In this document: piece by piece, positions 44,079 to 51,553 of the stretch
Layout: every line of letters begins with the position of its first letter
How positions within the stretch are numbered: position 1 is the stretch's first letter
Virus record (IMG/VR): IMGVR_UViG_3300023184_000035
Location: 84,134 to 148,133 of that record
Direction: 5' to 3' (one strand)
DNA length: 64,000 nucleotides
Source of the DNA: a virus
Translations under genes and position numbers: made by a program
Notes under the pieces: generated by a model
Told to the model about the DNA's origin: nothing
Database searches by the model: none
The model's input: only the letters and a program-made list of their open reading frames with translations

Positions 44079-44479
44079 AACGCATCTTGATCATGGGCTT
44101 GCCGGGTGCAGGCAAAACCACGTTGGCTCGAGCATTAGCAGACAAAATAAATGCCATGTGGTTCAATGCTGACGATGTGCGTAAACAATATAACGACTGG
44201 GACTTTAGTCATGAAGGCCGCATTAGACAAAGCCACCGTATGCGTAGTTTAGCAGATGACAGTGATGCAAAATTTGTCATTTGTGATTTTGTGGCACCAT
44301 TGGAGGAAATGCGTGAAATTTTTTCAGCAGATTTTACCATATGGATGGACACTGTTAGGCAGAGCAAATTTGAAGATACCAATCAGATGTTTGCTCATCC
44401 CAGCTACTGGGATTTAAAGATCGTCAATTATGAATATGATGTGGACGAAATAGCAAGGAAATTAAATGAAAGAACTTAA
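44075..44479 (+). CDS. Adenylylsulfate (APS) kinase-like protein
   Basis: 134 aa, shorter than bacterial CysC (about 200). Walker A GLPGAGKTTLA at 8-18; NADDVRKQYNDWDFS and GRIRQSHRM match the CysC substrate-binding blocks, and CDFVAPLEEMR matches the conserved FVSPY/ISPF-type segment. CysC phosphorylates adenosine 5'-phosphosulfate to PAPS, the universal sulfate donor. ATGA overlap upstream, 14-nt overlap downstream. A generic nucleoside or polynucleotide kinase is a less likely alternative. Confidence 0.8.
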   Translation: MKRILIMGLPGAGKTTLARALADKINAMWFNADDVRKQYNDWDFSHEGRIRQSHRMRSLADDSDAKFVICDFVAPLEEMREIFSADFTIWMDTVRQSKFEDTNQMFAHPSYWDLKIVNYEYDVDEIARKLNERT

Positions 44480-44792
44480 AAAGAAATTCAACGACTGGAG
44501 ACGTAGAAGCATAGCTAGACTAGTAAGCTGGCGCATAATTGGTGGCAGCACAACTGCTGCCATTGTATATTTTGTTGCAAAAGGCGGTGCCAGTGCCGCA
44601 GAAACTGCTACTATTATCTTTATTTGTCAGTTCACTATAAACGCATTGATGTACTACATTCATGATCGCGTTTGGAATCATTTCCAATGGGGAAGAGAAG
44701 TGGTTTTTGAGGACGGAACTACTGTGACACGGGCTGAATACCTAGAATCTGTGGCAAATGCCAAATCCACAAATCATGAAAAAACGGTATAA
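44466..44792 (+). CDS. DUF2061 membrane protein
   Basis: 108 aa. RLVSWRIIGGSTTAAIVYFV and FTINALMYYIHDRVWNHFQW are the DUF2061 signature: two transmembrane helices and a conserved HDRVWN end. From memory, DUF2061 genes often lie beside sulfate-activation genes (cysC/cysN) in bacteria, so its overlap with the APS kinase gene is consistent. Transport or anchoring in sulfation is inference. Confidence 0.75.
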   Translation: MKELKKKFNDWRRRSIARLVSWRIIGGSTTAAIVYFVAKGGASAAETATIIFICQFTINALMYYIHDRVWNHFQWGREVVFEDGTTVTRAEYLESVANAKSTNHEKTV

Positions 44793-44812
44793 ATAATGGT
44801 GTATCGATACAC
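44788..44812 (+). promoter_or_regulatory. Perfect T4-type late promoter followed by a palindrome
   Basis: TATAAATA at 44788-44795 matches the T4 late consensus exactly. GTGTATCGATACAC at 44799-44812 is a perfect 14-bp palindrome just at the predicted transcription start, before the AGGAG of the 44831 gene. It may be an operator or a 5' mRNA hairpin. Confidence 0.75.
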
Positions 44813-44830
44813 ACCTTAGGAGAACACTCG

Positions 44831-45526
44831 ATGGACGCAAAACAATTTGTAAACAAAATCCGCAAGGATAATCAAGCATTGTTCCAAGCCAGCCAAATCA
44901 ACGTCAAAGCCTACTTCGACAGCAAACCTGCTCAAGAAGTCCTGGTAGAACACTTTGTGGGCCGCATGGTCAACGAGCGCATGAATATGGTGGAAATTGC
45001 CAACGCAATCGCTGCTATGCCTGCTGATACTCCAACAGAAGAACTTGAACTGTTGACACGTCAGGCACAAGACGAAGCCCGGCACTTCCGCATGGTAAAA
45101 GAAGTCATTGAGCACATGACTGGTCAGCCGCTAGACGTGGCTGCTGCCATTGCTGCTGAGGCTGCCAAACCCACTGCCAAGGGTGCTGGCTTGTTGGCCA
45201 AGTACGAAGCTGAAACTGATCCTGTTGCCCTGGCAGCATATCAACTGGTTGCTGAAGGCCGTGCCGAAGCAGTATGGAATCAAATGGCTGACTGCATTGA
45301 TGATGAGTTCATCTCAACTTCATATGCTAAAATTGCCCGGGACGAAGGCTTTCATGCCAACATTGGTGGCTGGAAACTGGAAAAATTGGTGCAAGACGAA
45401 GCCACTCAAGTTCGCGTTGAAACACTGGTTGCCAAAATGCGTCGAGACTTGTTTGACATCAGCTGCAAAAACACAATGGAAGTTCCTGCAGCCAAACAAC
45501 TAGTGGCCGAAGCCTACGGTTGGTAA
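44831..45526 (+). CDS. Ferritin-like di-iron protein
   Basis: 231 aa, all-helical. Two carboxylate-His motifs fit a di-iron four-helix bundle: an ERMNMVEIANAI helix and RQAQDEARHFRMVKEVIEH, then a second pair with EGRAEAVWNQM and KIARDEGFHANIGG (ExxH in both halves). It could be an oxygenase of the PaaA-like type or an iron-storing or oxidative-stress protein; the motif set does not decide. Strong late promoter and AGGAG suggest high late expression, so it may be virion-associated. The next gene starts in its stop (TAATG). Confidence 0.8.
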   Translation: MDAKQFVNKIRKDNQALFQASQINVKAYFDSKPAQEVLVEHFVGRMVNERMNMVEIANAIAAMPADTPTEELELLTRQAQDEARHFRMVKEVIEHMTGQPLDVAAAIAAEAAKPTAKGAGLLAKYEAETDPVALAAYQLVAEGRAEAVWNQMADCIDDEFISTSYAKIARDEGFHANIGGWKLEKLVQDEATQVRVETLVAKMRRDLFDISCKNTMEVPAAKQLVAEAYGW

Positions 45527-46062
45527 TGCGAATAGGACTCACACAACGAGTCCTGTTGCACAAAGGTCGGGCGTATGATTCCTTGGAGCACTCGTGGTAC
45601 GAGTTTTTGCAAGGACATACGCTTGTTTCTATTCCCAACAGACTTCCAGTAGATATACCAGACATAGACGCACTGATCATCACAGGCGGTGATGATCATC
45701 CTGTGCGCAATCAAGTAGAACATGAACTGGTCAACAGCATGTTATCTCGTGGCCTTCCTATCATAGGCATCTGTCATGGCTGTCAAGTGCTGACAACAAC
45801 ACTAGGTGGCACAGTTGTGCCCGTGGATGGTCACATGGACAGTTATCATGAAGTCACTTATCATGAGCAACAACATTTGGTCAACAGTTATCATAAACTG
45901 CGTATAGAACAGCCACCCCCAGGTGCTACAGTGTTGGCCCAAGATCCTGATGGCCATGCAGAAGCCTGGATTCATGAGCGCACTGCTGGCATTATGTGGC
46001 ATCCTGAACGCATGATCGAGCCTTGGATTCCTAGAGAGATACAACTGCTGTTGACACGATAA
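45526..46062 (+). CDS. Class I glutamine amidotransferase-like hydrolase
   Basis: 178 aa. The nucleophile elbow GICHGCQ gives the catalytic Cys, and MWHPER gives the His and Glu of the triad. An early DALIITGGDDHPV forms the oxyanion region. The layout is like gamma-glutamyl hydrolase/PuuD-type (peptidase C26) enzymes, slightly short. It hydrolyses a gamma-glutamyl amide; the substrate is unknown. TAATG coupling to the ferritin-like gene. Confidence 0.85.
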   Translation: MRIGLTQRVLLHKGRAYDSLEHSWYEFLQGHTLVSIPNRLPVDIPDIDALIITGGDDHPVRNQVEHELVNSMLSRGLPIIGICHGCQVLTTTLGGTVVPVDGHMDSYHEVTYHEQQHLVNSYHKLRIEQPPPGATVLAQDPDGHAEAWIHERTAGIMWHPERMIEPWIPREIQLLLTR

Positions 46063-46065
46063 ATA
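46058..46065 (+). promoter_or_regulatory. Late promoter box, leaderless arrangement
   Basis: GATAAATA overlaps the stop of the upstream gene and ends 5 nt before ATG 46071. No Shine-Dalgarno. Confidence 0.6.
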
Positions 46066-46070
46066 TCTGT

Positions 46071-46529
46071 ATGTGGATTTTACATTTTTTACCTGATGCC
46101 GTAATTCTTTGGATCTGCAACACAGTGTTGTTGGCAGGCATCTTGCTGACTACTGTTGCATTTTTTATCAAACGCATACCCATCATTAACCAATACCGGA
46201 TACCCGCACAAGTCCTGGGCATCGCACTGCTGGTTGTGGGTGTGTACTGGCGTGGTGGCTATAGTATCGAAATGGAATGGCGTGAGCGTGTGGCAGAAGT
46301 ACAAGCTCAGGTAGCGGCTGCCGAGGCAGCAAGTAAAGAAACCAACACAAAGATTGTCACCAAGGTTGTTACAAAAACGCAGGTGATTCGCACCCGCGGT
46401 GAGACCATCACCAAGTACATTGACAAAGAAATTGTCAAATATGATACAAAGTTTGCAGCTGGTGGCGAATGTGAAATTCCACGAGAATTCATCAAAGCCA
46501 TCAATGATGCAGCGGAGGCACCCAAATGA
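46071..46529 (+). CDS. Membrane-anchored coiled-coil protein, i-spanin-like
   Basis: 152 aa. Two hydrophobic helices (about 8-34 and 46-62) are followed by an Ala/Gln/Glu-rich coiled coil (WRERVAEVQAQVAAAEAASK) and a Lys/Thr-rich segment with a Cys near the end. An inner-membrane anchored coiled coil upstream of a lipoprotein and an endolysin suggests the inner spanin subunit. Leaderless late start. Spanin is inferred from layout, not from sequence similarity. Confidence 0.6.
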   Translation: MWILHFLPDAVILWICNTVLLAGILLTTVAFFIKRIPIINQYRIPAQVLGIALLVVGVYWRGGYSIEMEWRERVAEVQAQVAAAEAASKETNTKIVTKVVTKTQVIRTRGETITKYIDKEIVKYDTKFAAGGECEIPREFIKAINDAAEAPK

Positions 46530-47407
46530 AAATAAACGACATTATCAAGGAAGATTTCAACGGCGAGTATGATGACGAAGCCGGAATGGCGCAAGGCAAC
46601 TTGTATACCATTGCCAAGGCAGCGCAAGGCTTGCTGGACACCATTGACGATCATGACAACTTGCCTGAGTGGGTACAAGAGAAAATTGCCAAGGTAGAAG
46701 GCATGATGGTTACCGCATGGAATTACTTACAGAGTCAAGAAGCACAAGGAATTGACCCACAGATAGCAGAAAGTGCTGAAAAACGCTGTCGGCAATGTGG
46801 CATGAAGAACTGTAAATGCCCAGGTGATAGTTGCAAATGCAAACCCATTGCAGGCTGGGTTCCTGGCAAAGGATTTAAGAAAGCCATGGACGAAGCAGCC
46901 AAGTCAGCCCATCCCCAACAGGCTGCCAAAGCCATTGCCATGAAAAAGGCAGGCATAAAGCCCAGGCACATGGGTGAAAGCGCAGAACTTGAAGAAGAAT
47001 TTGATCTTATTGAATCGATCATCAACCGACTGGCAGAACACAATGGCGTTGATGCTGAAGTAATCTGGGAAGACCTGGACAGTCTCACAGAAGATGAACT
47101 GTATGCATTTGCTGTGACATCAGAACCCATCATGGAAAGCGAAGCCTGGCAGAAAGCCAACAAGCGTGACCATACCGACGGTATGAGTCAAAAGGCTGTT
47201 AATACATATCGCAGAGAACATCCCGGCAGCAAGTTAAAAACTGCTGTAACAACCAAGCCAAGCAAACTAAAACGTGGCAGCAAGGCTTCAAAGCGTAGAT
47301 CAAGTTATTGCAGCCGCAGTCGTGGGCAAATGAAAATGCACAGCATTTCATGCTCAAAGACTCCAGACAAAGCCATATGCAAAGCTCGTAGACGTTGGAA
47401 CTGCTGA
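46526..47407 (+). CDS. Multidomain phage protein with capsid-targeting-like N-terminus
   Basis: 293 aa. The N-terminus MKINDIIKE/D fits the T4 capsid-targeting peptide ending in (L/I)xE. Residues 10-80 form a helical domain (NLPEWVQEKIAKVEGMMVTA, WNYLQSQE). Residues 87-108 hold a Cys cluster (CRQCGMKNCKCPGDSCKCK) that may bind metal. The last 75 residues are basic (RRSSYCSRSRGQMKMHSISC, KAICKARRRWNC), a C-terminal module (DUF5872-like) I recall in several phage virion proteins. ATGA overlap. Probably a processed head-internal protein. Confidence 0.7.
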   Translation: MKINDIIKEDFNGEYDDEAGMAQGNLYTIAKAAQGLLDTIDDHDNLPEWVQEKIAKVEGMMVTAWNYLQSQEAQGIDPQIAESAEKRCRQCGMKNCKCPGDSCKCKPIAGWVPGKGFKKAMDEAAKSAHPQQAAKAIAMKKAGIKPRHMGESAELEEEFDLIESIINRLAEHNGVDAEVIWEDLDSLTEDELYAFAVTSEPIMESEAWQKANKRDHTDGMSQKAVNTYRREHPGSKLKTAVTTKPSKLKRGSKASKRRSSYCSRSRGQMKMHSISCSKTPDKAICKARRRWNC

Positions 47408-47694
47408 TGAATTTGCTTAAACTATTTTTTCTAGTGGTGTTTGTTATTTTGGCATTCCTTGCCACTGGATGTTCAACCGTGGTGCCGGTCACACAAAAGT
47501 TTCCTGAAGCACCGGGCAACATAGCAATGACGCCTTGCCCGCAACTACAGAAATTAGCGGAAGATGCCAAGTTAAGTGACATTAGTAAAACTGTGTCAGT
47601 GAACTACGGCACTTACTATGAGTGCGCTGTGAAAACAGATGCCTGGATTGAATGGTATCAAAAACAAAAACACATATTCGAAAACATAAAATAA
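47407..47694 (+). CDS. Lipoprotein, o-spanin-like
   Basis: 95 aa, TGATG overlap. The N-terminal signal ends in the lipobox LATGCS (Cys near residue 21). The mature part has a Pro-containing start (VVPVTQKFPEAPGN) and two more Cys, as in Rz1-like outer spanins. It lies directly before the GH19 endolysin gene and after a membrane-anchored coiled-coil gene, as expected for a spanin pair split by one gene. Confidence 0.65.
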   Translation: MNLLKLFFLVVFVILAFLATGCSTVVPVTQKFPEAPGNIAMTPCPQLQKLAEDAKLSDISKTVSVNYGTYYECAVKTDAWIEWYQKQKHIFENIK

Positions 47695-47704
47695 GGAGCC
47701 ACCT

Positions 47705-48319
47705 ATGGAGCTAACATTACAACAACTAAAACAAATGGTGCCAGGCATACCCTATGCCGAACACTGGCTGGAAGCCCTGGATCAACTGCTGCCAGACTAC
47801 GAAATCAACACACCCGAACGCATTGCGGCTTTCATAGCACAGTGCGCACATGAGTCAGGTGGGTTTAAATTTATCAAAGAAAATTTAAATTACAAAGCCG
47901 CAAGTTTGCGCACAGTGTTTGGCAAATATTTCCCCACGGATGACTTGGCCAATGCCTATGCCAAAAAGCCTGAAATGATTGCCAACCGAGTGTATGCATC
48001 ACGCATGGGCAACGGTGACGAACACTCAGGTGATGGCTATCGCTATTGTGGTCGTGGACTTATCCAACTAACTGGCAAAAGCAACTATGAAAACTTTGCT
48101 GCCAGCTTGGAAATATCACCTGAAGAAGCAGCAGAATACCTGGCCACATTTGAAGGCGCCGCACAAAGCGCCTGCTGGTTCTGGGAAAGTAATAACTTGA
48201 ATGTGGAGGCTGACGCTGGCGACATCAAAAAGATGACCAAGAAGATCAATGGTGGTTATATTGGTTTAGAAGATCGTATTCATCACTATGAGAATGCATT
48301 AAAAATCATGGGAGCATAA
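47705..48319 (+). CDS. GH19 chitinase/lysozyme-like endolysin
   Basis: 204 aa. The catalytic helix has FIAQCAHESGGF with E50 the likely general acid, then YRYCGRGLIQLTGKSNYENF, the GH19 substrate-cleft signature, and NRVYASRMGNGDE. No signal peptide, so it needs the holin. It cleaves beta-1,4 glycan, in phages usually peptidoglycan. AAGGAG before ATG 47705. A second GH19 domain occurs inside the 60951 polyprotein. Confidence 0.92.
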   Translation: MELTLQQLKQMVPGIPYAEHWLEALDQLLPDYEINTPERIAAFIAQCAHESGGFKFIKENLNYKAASLRTVFGKYFPTDDLANAYAKKPEMIANRVYASRMGNGDEHSGDGYRYCGRGLIQLTGKSNYENFAASLEISPEEAAEYLATFEGAAQSACWFWESNNLNVEADAGDIKKMTKKINGGYIGLEDRIHHYENALKIMGA

Positions 48320-48320
48320 C

Positions 48321-48647
48321 ATGGCAGAAGAATCAGCAAAAGGTGCGTTTATAGAGAAACTGTTGTTTGCTCTATTGCCACTGATCATAGCAGGAGTTGG
48401 ATATTTGCTTAATTCGGTGGCACAACTCAATCACCAAGTGACCATACTAGAAAGCAAAGTAAGTCTAGTGGTAACACAGGACAACAAGCAGGCCAGCAAC
48501 ACCGGCAGCGAACTTGCTCGTGAAAAACTACGTCAAGACCTGACAGAAGCAATTCAAAAGAATCGTGACAGCATTCAAGAAAATAAACAAATGATTGCTG
48601 TGCATGAGGAACGAATTAGACGTTTAGAAAAAGCAGGAGCAAAATAA
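48321..48647 (+). CDS. Single-span membrane protein with coiled coil
   Basis: 108 aa. One transmembrane helix (about 12-34), then a long charged coiled coil (REKLRQDLTEAIQKNRDSIQ). Directly follows the endolysin, a frequent place for holin, antiholin or i-spanin genes; its layout also fits an alternative inner spanin. Function inferred from position. Confidence 0.65.
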   Translation: MAEESAKGAFIEKLLFALLPLIIAGVGYLLNSVAQLNHQVTILESKVSLVVTQDNKQASNTGSELAREKLRQDLTEAIQKNRDSIQENKQMIAVHEERIRRLEKAGAK

Positions 48648-48648
48648 C

Positions 48649-49176
48649 ATGACAGAAGCAGCAAAACCCTTATCACGTAGCGAACGTGAAGCAGCAATTA
48701 AAGACAAAGCAGGACTAGTAATTGTGATCATGGCCCTGTTTATGGGCATCACAACTTACTTTTCAAACAATTACTCAGGTGCTGTGCTGAAGAACATGCT
48801 CAAGGCCACAGACACTTATGCTTTTTATCAAAGCAAAAGTATCAAGCAAAGCATTGCCGAAGGACAGTTACAAGATGCTCGAGATCCCAACCGCATCAGA
48901 GAACTGGCAGCCAAGATCGAACGTTACGAATCTGATCCTGCTAAAGGCGAAGGCAAGCGTGAATTACTGGCTCGGGCACAGGCTTATGAAGCCGCCCGTG
49001 ATGATGCCAGTCAACACAGTCCATGGCTGACATTTGCATCAATGGCATTCCAACTGGCCATTGTGTTGTTAAGTGCTAGTATATTGGCAGTCAACAACAA
49101 AATGTACCGAATCAGCGAAGTAGTTGCTGTAATTGGTGTACTGTTGTTGAGCCAAGGTATCTGGTTGTGGTTCTAA
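48649..49176 (+). CDS. DUF4337-like membrane protein
   Basis: 175 aa. Transmembrane helix about 22-40, a soluble helical part with TDTYAFYQSKSIKQSIAE, then two helices at the C-terminus (about 125-145 and 150-173). The NNYSGAVLKNM plus YAFYQSKSIK pattern matches DUF4337, a bacterial membrane family of unknown role. Part of the lysis/membrane gene cluster. Confidence 0.72.
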   Translation: MTEAAKPLSRSEREAAIKDKAGLVIVIMALFMGITTYFSNNYSGAVLKNMLKATDTYAFYQSKSIKQSIAEGQLQDARDPNRIRELAAKIERYESDPAKGEGKRELLARAQAYEAARDDASQHSPWLTFASMAFQLAIVLLSASILAVNNKMYRISEVVAVIGVLLLSQGIWLWF

Positions 49177-49203
49177 CACCCACTTAAACTAAAGTACAGA
49201 TCC

Positions 49204-49211
49204 GTTAAATA
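49204..49211 (+). promoter_or_regulatory. Late promoter box with leader hairpin
   Basis: GTTAAATA at 49204-49211. The 36-nt leader to ATG 49248 contains GCCCC (49218-49222) paired with GGGGC (49230-49234), a short hairpin that may affect translation. No T-run follows, so it is not a terminator. Confidence 0.5.
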
Positions 49212-49247
49212 CTTCAAGCCCCCAGCGTAGGGGCATGAGCAATAATA

Positions 49248-50078
49248 ATGGATCCACTAACACTGTTTGCCTTGGCCAACGGCGCTGTTCAAGCCGTGAA
49301 AAAAGGATGTCAATTATACAAGGACATCAAAGGTGCCGCGGGTGAGATAAATGGCGTTCTCAAAGACCTAGATGAGCAATTTCACAAAAAGTATGATGGC
49401 AAGCCTGTGCCACCGGCAGCCACCAAACAACTGGCAGAAGAAAAATCTCGTGTTCGAGAACTGAACAAACGCAGTGAAGAAAGCACCAACATCTACACCG
49501 ACATTGGTGACAGCCTGGGTGTGTACTATGACAACTATTTCAAATGTCTAGCAGTGCTGGAAGACGAAGAAAAGCGATCAAAAACTGAATTGTATAGTGG
49601 TGGCGACAGTCTAGCAAAACGTGCCCTCAAGCGTGTGCTGATGAAAAAGCAACTGGAACAAATGGGCAAGGAACTGCGAGAACTCATGATTTATCAAAGC
49701 CCGCCTGAACTGGGTGCCTTGTTCACCGAAGTAGAAAGTATGACCAAGGAACTGGGCAAAGAACAAAAAGTTCTTGTGGCCCAAGAAATTGCTCGAGCCA
49801 ATCGTCGTAGACAACGCATGGCCAAGTATCAATTTGAATTTGCCTTGGGTATTGCTGTGATCATATTGATGTTTGTCATGGGCGGATTCTTTATGTGGGT
49901 TGCACATGACGCACAACAGCGTTGGGGAGACTGGATCAATCGTCCCAACAATTACCGAGCCCAAGAAGAGGCATTGCGCAAACAAGAGTGGTTTGCACAT
50001 CAGCAACGGCTGCGCGAGTATGAAGAGTTTTTAGAACAAAAAAGACGCCAGGCCGAGCACGATGAATCCCGTAACTAA
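49248..50078 (+). CDS. Coiled-coil protein with one transmembrane helix
   Basis: 276 aa. The first 195 residues are mostly charged helices with heptad-like spacing; a strong transmembrane helix lies at about 198-222, followed by a basic/Glu-rich cytoplasmic or periplasmic tail (RLREYEEFLEQKRRQAEHDE). Unknown; late box upstream. Overlaps the next membrane gene by 17 nt. Confidence 0.68.
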   Translation: MDPLTLFALANGAVQAVKKGCQLYKDIKGAAGEINGVLKDLDEQFHKKYDGKPVPPAATKQLAEEKSRVRELNKRSEESTNIYTDIGDSLGVYYDNYFKCLAVLEDEEKRSKTELYSGGDSLAKRALKRVLMKKQLEQMGKELRELMIYQSPPELGALFTEVESMTKELGKEQKVLVAQEIARANRRRQRMAKYQFEFALGIAVIILMFVMGGFFMWVAHDAQQRWGDWINRPNNYRAQEEALRKQEWFAHQQRLREYEEFLEQKRRQAEHDESRN

Positions 50079-50397
50079 AACCCTGCTACTAATCTTGAGC
50101 ACAATACTTGCTGTGTTTGCCGTACCTGCTGTGCTGATTGTGTTTCATGTGTACTTGAATGCGTTCTTTGCCATAACGCTTTTTATAGCCTGCTTTGTGC
50201 TGTTTGGGTACTATACCTTTCAAGAGATTTACCCAGAGATACAACGGAAACATCTAGAGGAGGAAGCGATATTTCATCAGTTCCACGGGGACAAAGACAA
50301 GATACGCTACTACAAAGGATTCAAGAAACACTTTGATGGAGAATTAGATCTAGAGCAGTTGGAACAATGGTTTGAGCGCCATCCCCGCAAACATTAA
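50062..50397 (+). CDS. Membrane protein with two transmembrane helices
   Basis: 111 aa. Helices about 6-28 and 32-52, then a charged C-terminus with FHQFHGDKDKIRYYKGFKKH. Unknown. Converges with a small minus-strand gene, overlapping it by 4 nt. Confidence 0.65.
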   Translation: MNPVTKTLLLILSTILAVFAVPAVLIVFHVYLNAFFAITLFIACFVLFGYYTFQEIYPEIQRKHLEEEAIFHQFHGDKDKIRYYKGFKKHFDGELDLEQLEQWFERHPRKH

Positions 50398-50537
50398 CGA
50401 CGAGTGGTAAACCACACAGCACTGAGTGTGATAGCACCCACAACTATGTACCCGCAAAAAACTGCCAACAGCCACAGCCAAGGGCGTTTCACTTCAGAGA
50501 GATAGGTGTGTAGTTGATCAATTGCAGATTTGGCCAT
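50394..50537 (-). CDS. Very small membrane protein on minus strand
   Basis: 47 aa. An amphipathic N-terminus (AKSAIDQLHTYLSEVKRP) and one transmembrane helix (about 20-42) ending TTRR. ATG 50537 is preceded after 5 nt by a minus-strand TTTAAATA (50550-50543), the same leaderless layout as plus-strand late genes, which supports it as a real gene. It fills the gap between 50397 and 50606. Confidence 0.6.
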   Translation of the reverse strand: MAKSAIDQLHTYLSEVKRPWLWLLAVFCGYIVVGAITLSAVWFTTRR

Positions 50538-50542
50538 GCTAT

Positions 50543-50613
50543 TATTTAAATGCAGTGTGTCTAAATATTACGCAGCAGTTATCTTGTGTTGGGCCGATAC
50601 ACAATTATAAATA
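50543..50613. promoter_or_regulatory. Divergent pair of late boxes
   Basis: Minus-strand TTTAAATA (50550-50543) faces the 47-aa gene; plus-strand TATAAATA (50606-50613), a perfect late consensus, faces ATG 50620 with a 6-nt gap. Both genes appear leaderless. Confidence 0.65.
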
Positions 50614-50619
50614 CACATT

Positions 50620-51015
50620 ATGGCACCATCAGCAAGCGTAACCTTTACTTCAGTTCCTACCAGTATCACAAAAGGCTCTACAGGAACATTTAATACCACC
50701 TCAACTGCTTCATTAGCAAATGCTACCCTGTATTGGGTTATAAATAATGGCACTACAACCAACAGCAATTTCTCTGCAGTCACGGGATCATACACAGCCA
50801 CTGGTGGCGCTGGCTCATTTTCGATTGTGACACTAACAGATGGAATTTACCAAGCTGACTTGACTTTTACTGTCAGTGTATATCAAGATTCAGGATATAC
50901 CGTCTTGAGAGCCACCAGCGCCTCAGTGAATTTGGCCAGCCCAACTCCACCCGGGGGGCAAACAGTGACAATTGGTGGCGGAATCACCATTGGTGGCAGC
51001 ATCACATTCAATTAA
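50620..51015 (+). CDS. Small beta-rich virion-type protein, Ig-like
   Basis: 131 aa. Ser/Thr/Gly-rich strands (SVTFTSVPTSITKGSTGTFN, LYWVINNGTTTNSNFSAV, FTVSVYQDSGYTVLRA) form a plausible Ig-like or jelly-roll sandwich, ending in a Gly/Ile strand (TIGGGITIGGSITFN). Strong late promoter. Likely a head or tail decoration protein, by inference. Confidence 0.68.
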   Translation: MAPSASVTFTSVPTSITKGSTGTFNTTSTASLANATLYWVINNGTTTNSNFSAVTGSYTATGGAGSFSIVTLTDGIYQADLTFTVSVYQDSGYTVLRATSASVNLASPTPPGGQTVTIGGGITIGGSITFN

Positions 51016-51018
51016 AAC

Positions 51019-51026
51019 CATAAATA
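51019..51026 (+). promoter_or_regulatory. Late promoter box
   Basis: CATAAATA, 18 nt before ATG 51045, with AAAGGAG in between. Confidence 0.5.
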
Positions 51027-51044
51027 TTCTTAAAGGAGCCTGAC

Positions 51045-51521
51045 ATGTCAGAAGAACAAAAACCAGAAAAGAAAGACGAAGACTGGATGCAGAAAAAATG
51101 GCGTCCAGCCATGGGATGGATGTACATGGGAGTGTGTATATTTGACTTTGTGGTTGCACCAGTGTTATGGAGCACAGCACAGGCCATATTCCACGGTGGG
51201 GTAAATGTGCAATGGCAACCCCTCACACTACAAGGTGCAGGCCTGTTCCATATCAGCATGGGTGCTGTGCTTGGCCTGGCAGCATATGGTCGCACACAAG
51301 AAAAACTAGCAGGAGCTAACAATGGCGGAATCCAATTACCATCAGGCGTCGGTACAACATATACGCCGCCGGTACCAATACAACAGCCCGCAGCCAGCGG
51401 TTTTAGTACACCAGCAGCAGTCTTTGGAGCACCAGCGGTTACACCCTCAGCAGCACCAGCAGTCATTACAGGATTTGGCGGCAAACCTGGGCCTGTGCAG
51501 CCATCATTCCCGGAGATATGA
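51045..51521 (+). CDS. Holin, 3-TM type
   Basis: 158 aa. WRPAMGWMYMGVCIFDFVVA with PVLWSTAQA, and PLTLQGAGLFHISMGAVLGL with AAYGRTQEK, match the 3TM holin family (GTA/phage type) as I recall it. Three membrane segments lie within residues 20-90; the last 60 residues are a Pro/Ala-rich cytoplasmic tail. It would time lysis by opening the inner membrane for the GH19 endolysin at 47705. Strong ribosome binding site. Confidence 0.82.
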   Translation: MSEEQKPEKKDEDWMQKKWRPAMGWMYMGVCIFDFVVAPVLWSTAQAIFHGGVNVQWQPLTLQGAGLFHISMGAVLGLAAYGRTQEKLAGANNGGIQLPSGVGTTYTPPVPIQQPAASGFSTPAAVFGAPAVTPSAAPAVITGFGGKPGPVQPSFPEI

Positions 51522-51529
51522 AATAAATA
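51522..51529 (+). promoter_or_regulatory. Late promoter box
   Basis: AATAAATA, 24 nt before ATG 51554, after the holin stop. Confidence 0.5.
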
Positions 51530-51553
51530 AAAGTTATTAATTAGGATGATTTG

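Noticed and set aside
49218-49234. GCCCC/GGGGC hairpin as a terminator after the DUF4337 gene
   Set aside because: No T-run follows and it lies between a late promoter box and the next ATG, so it is listed as a leader hairpin.
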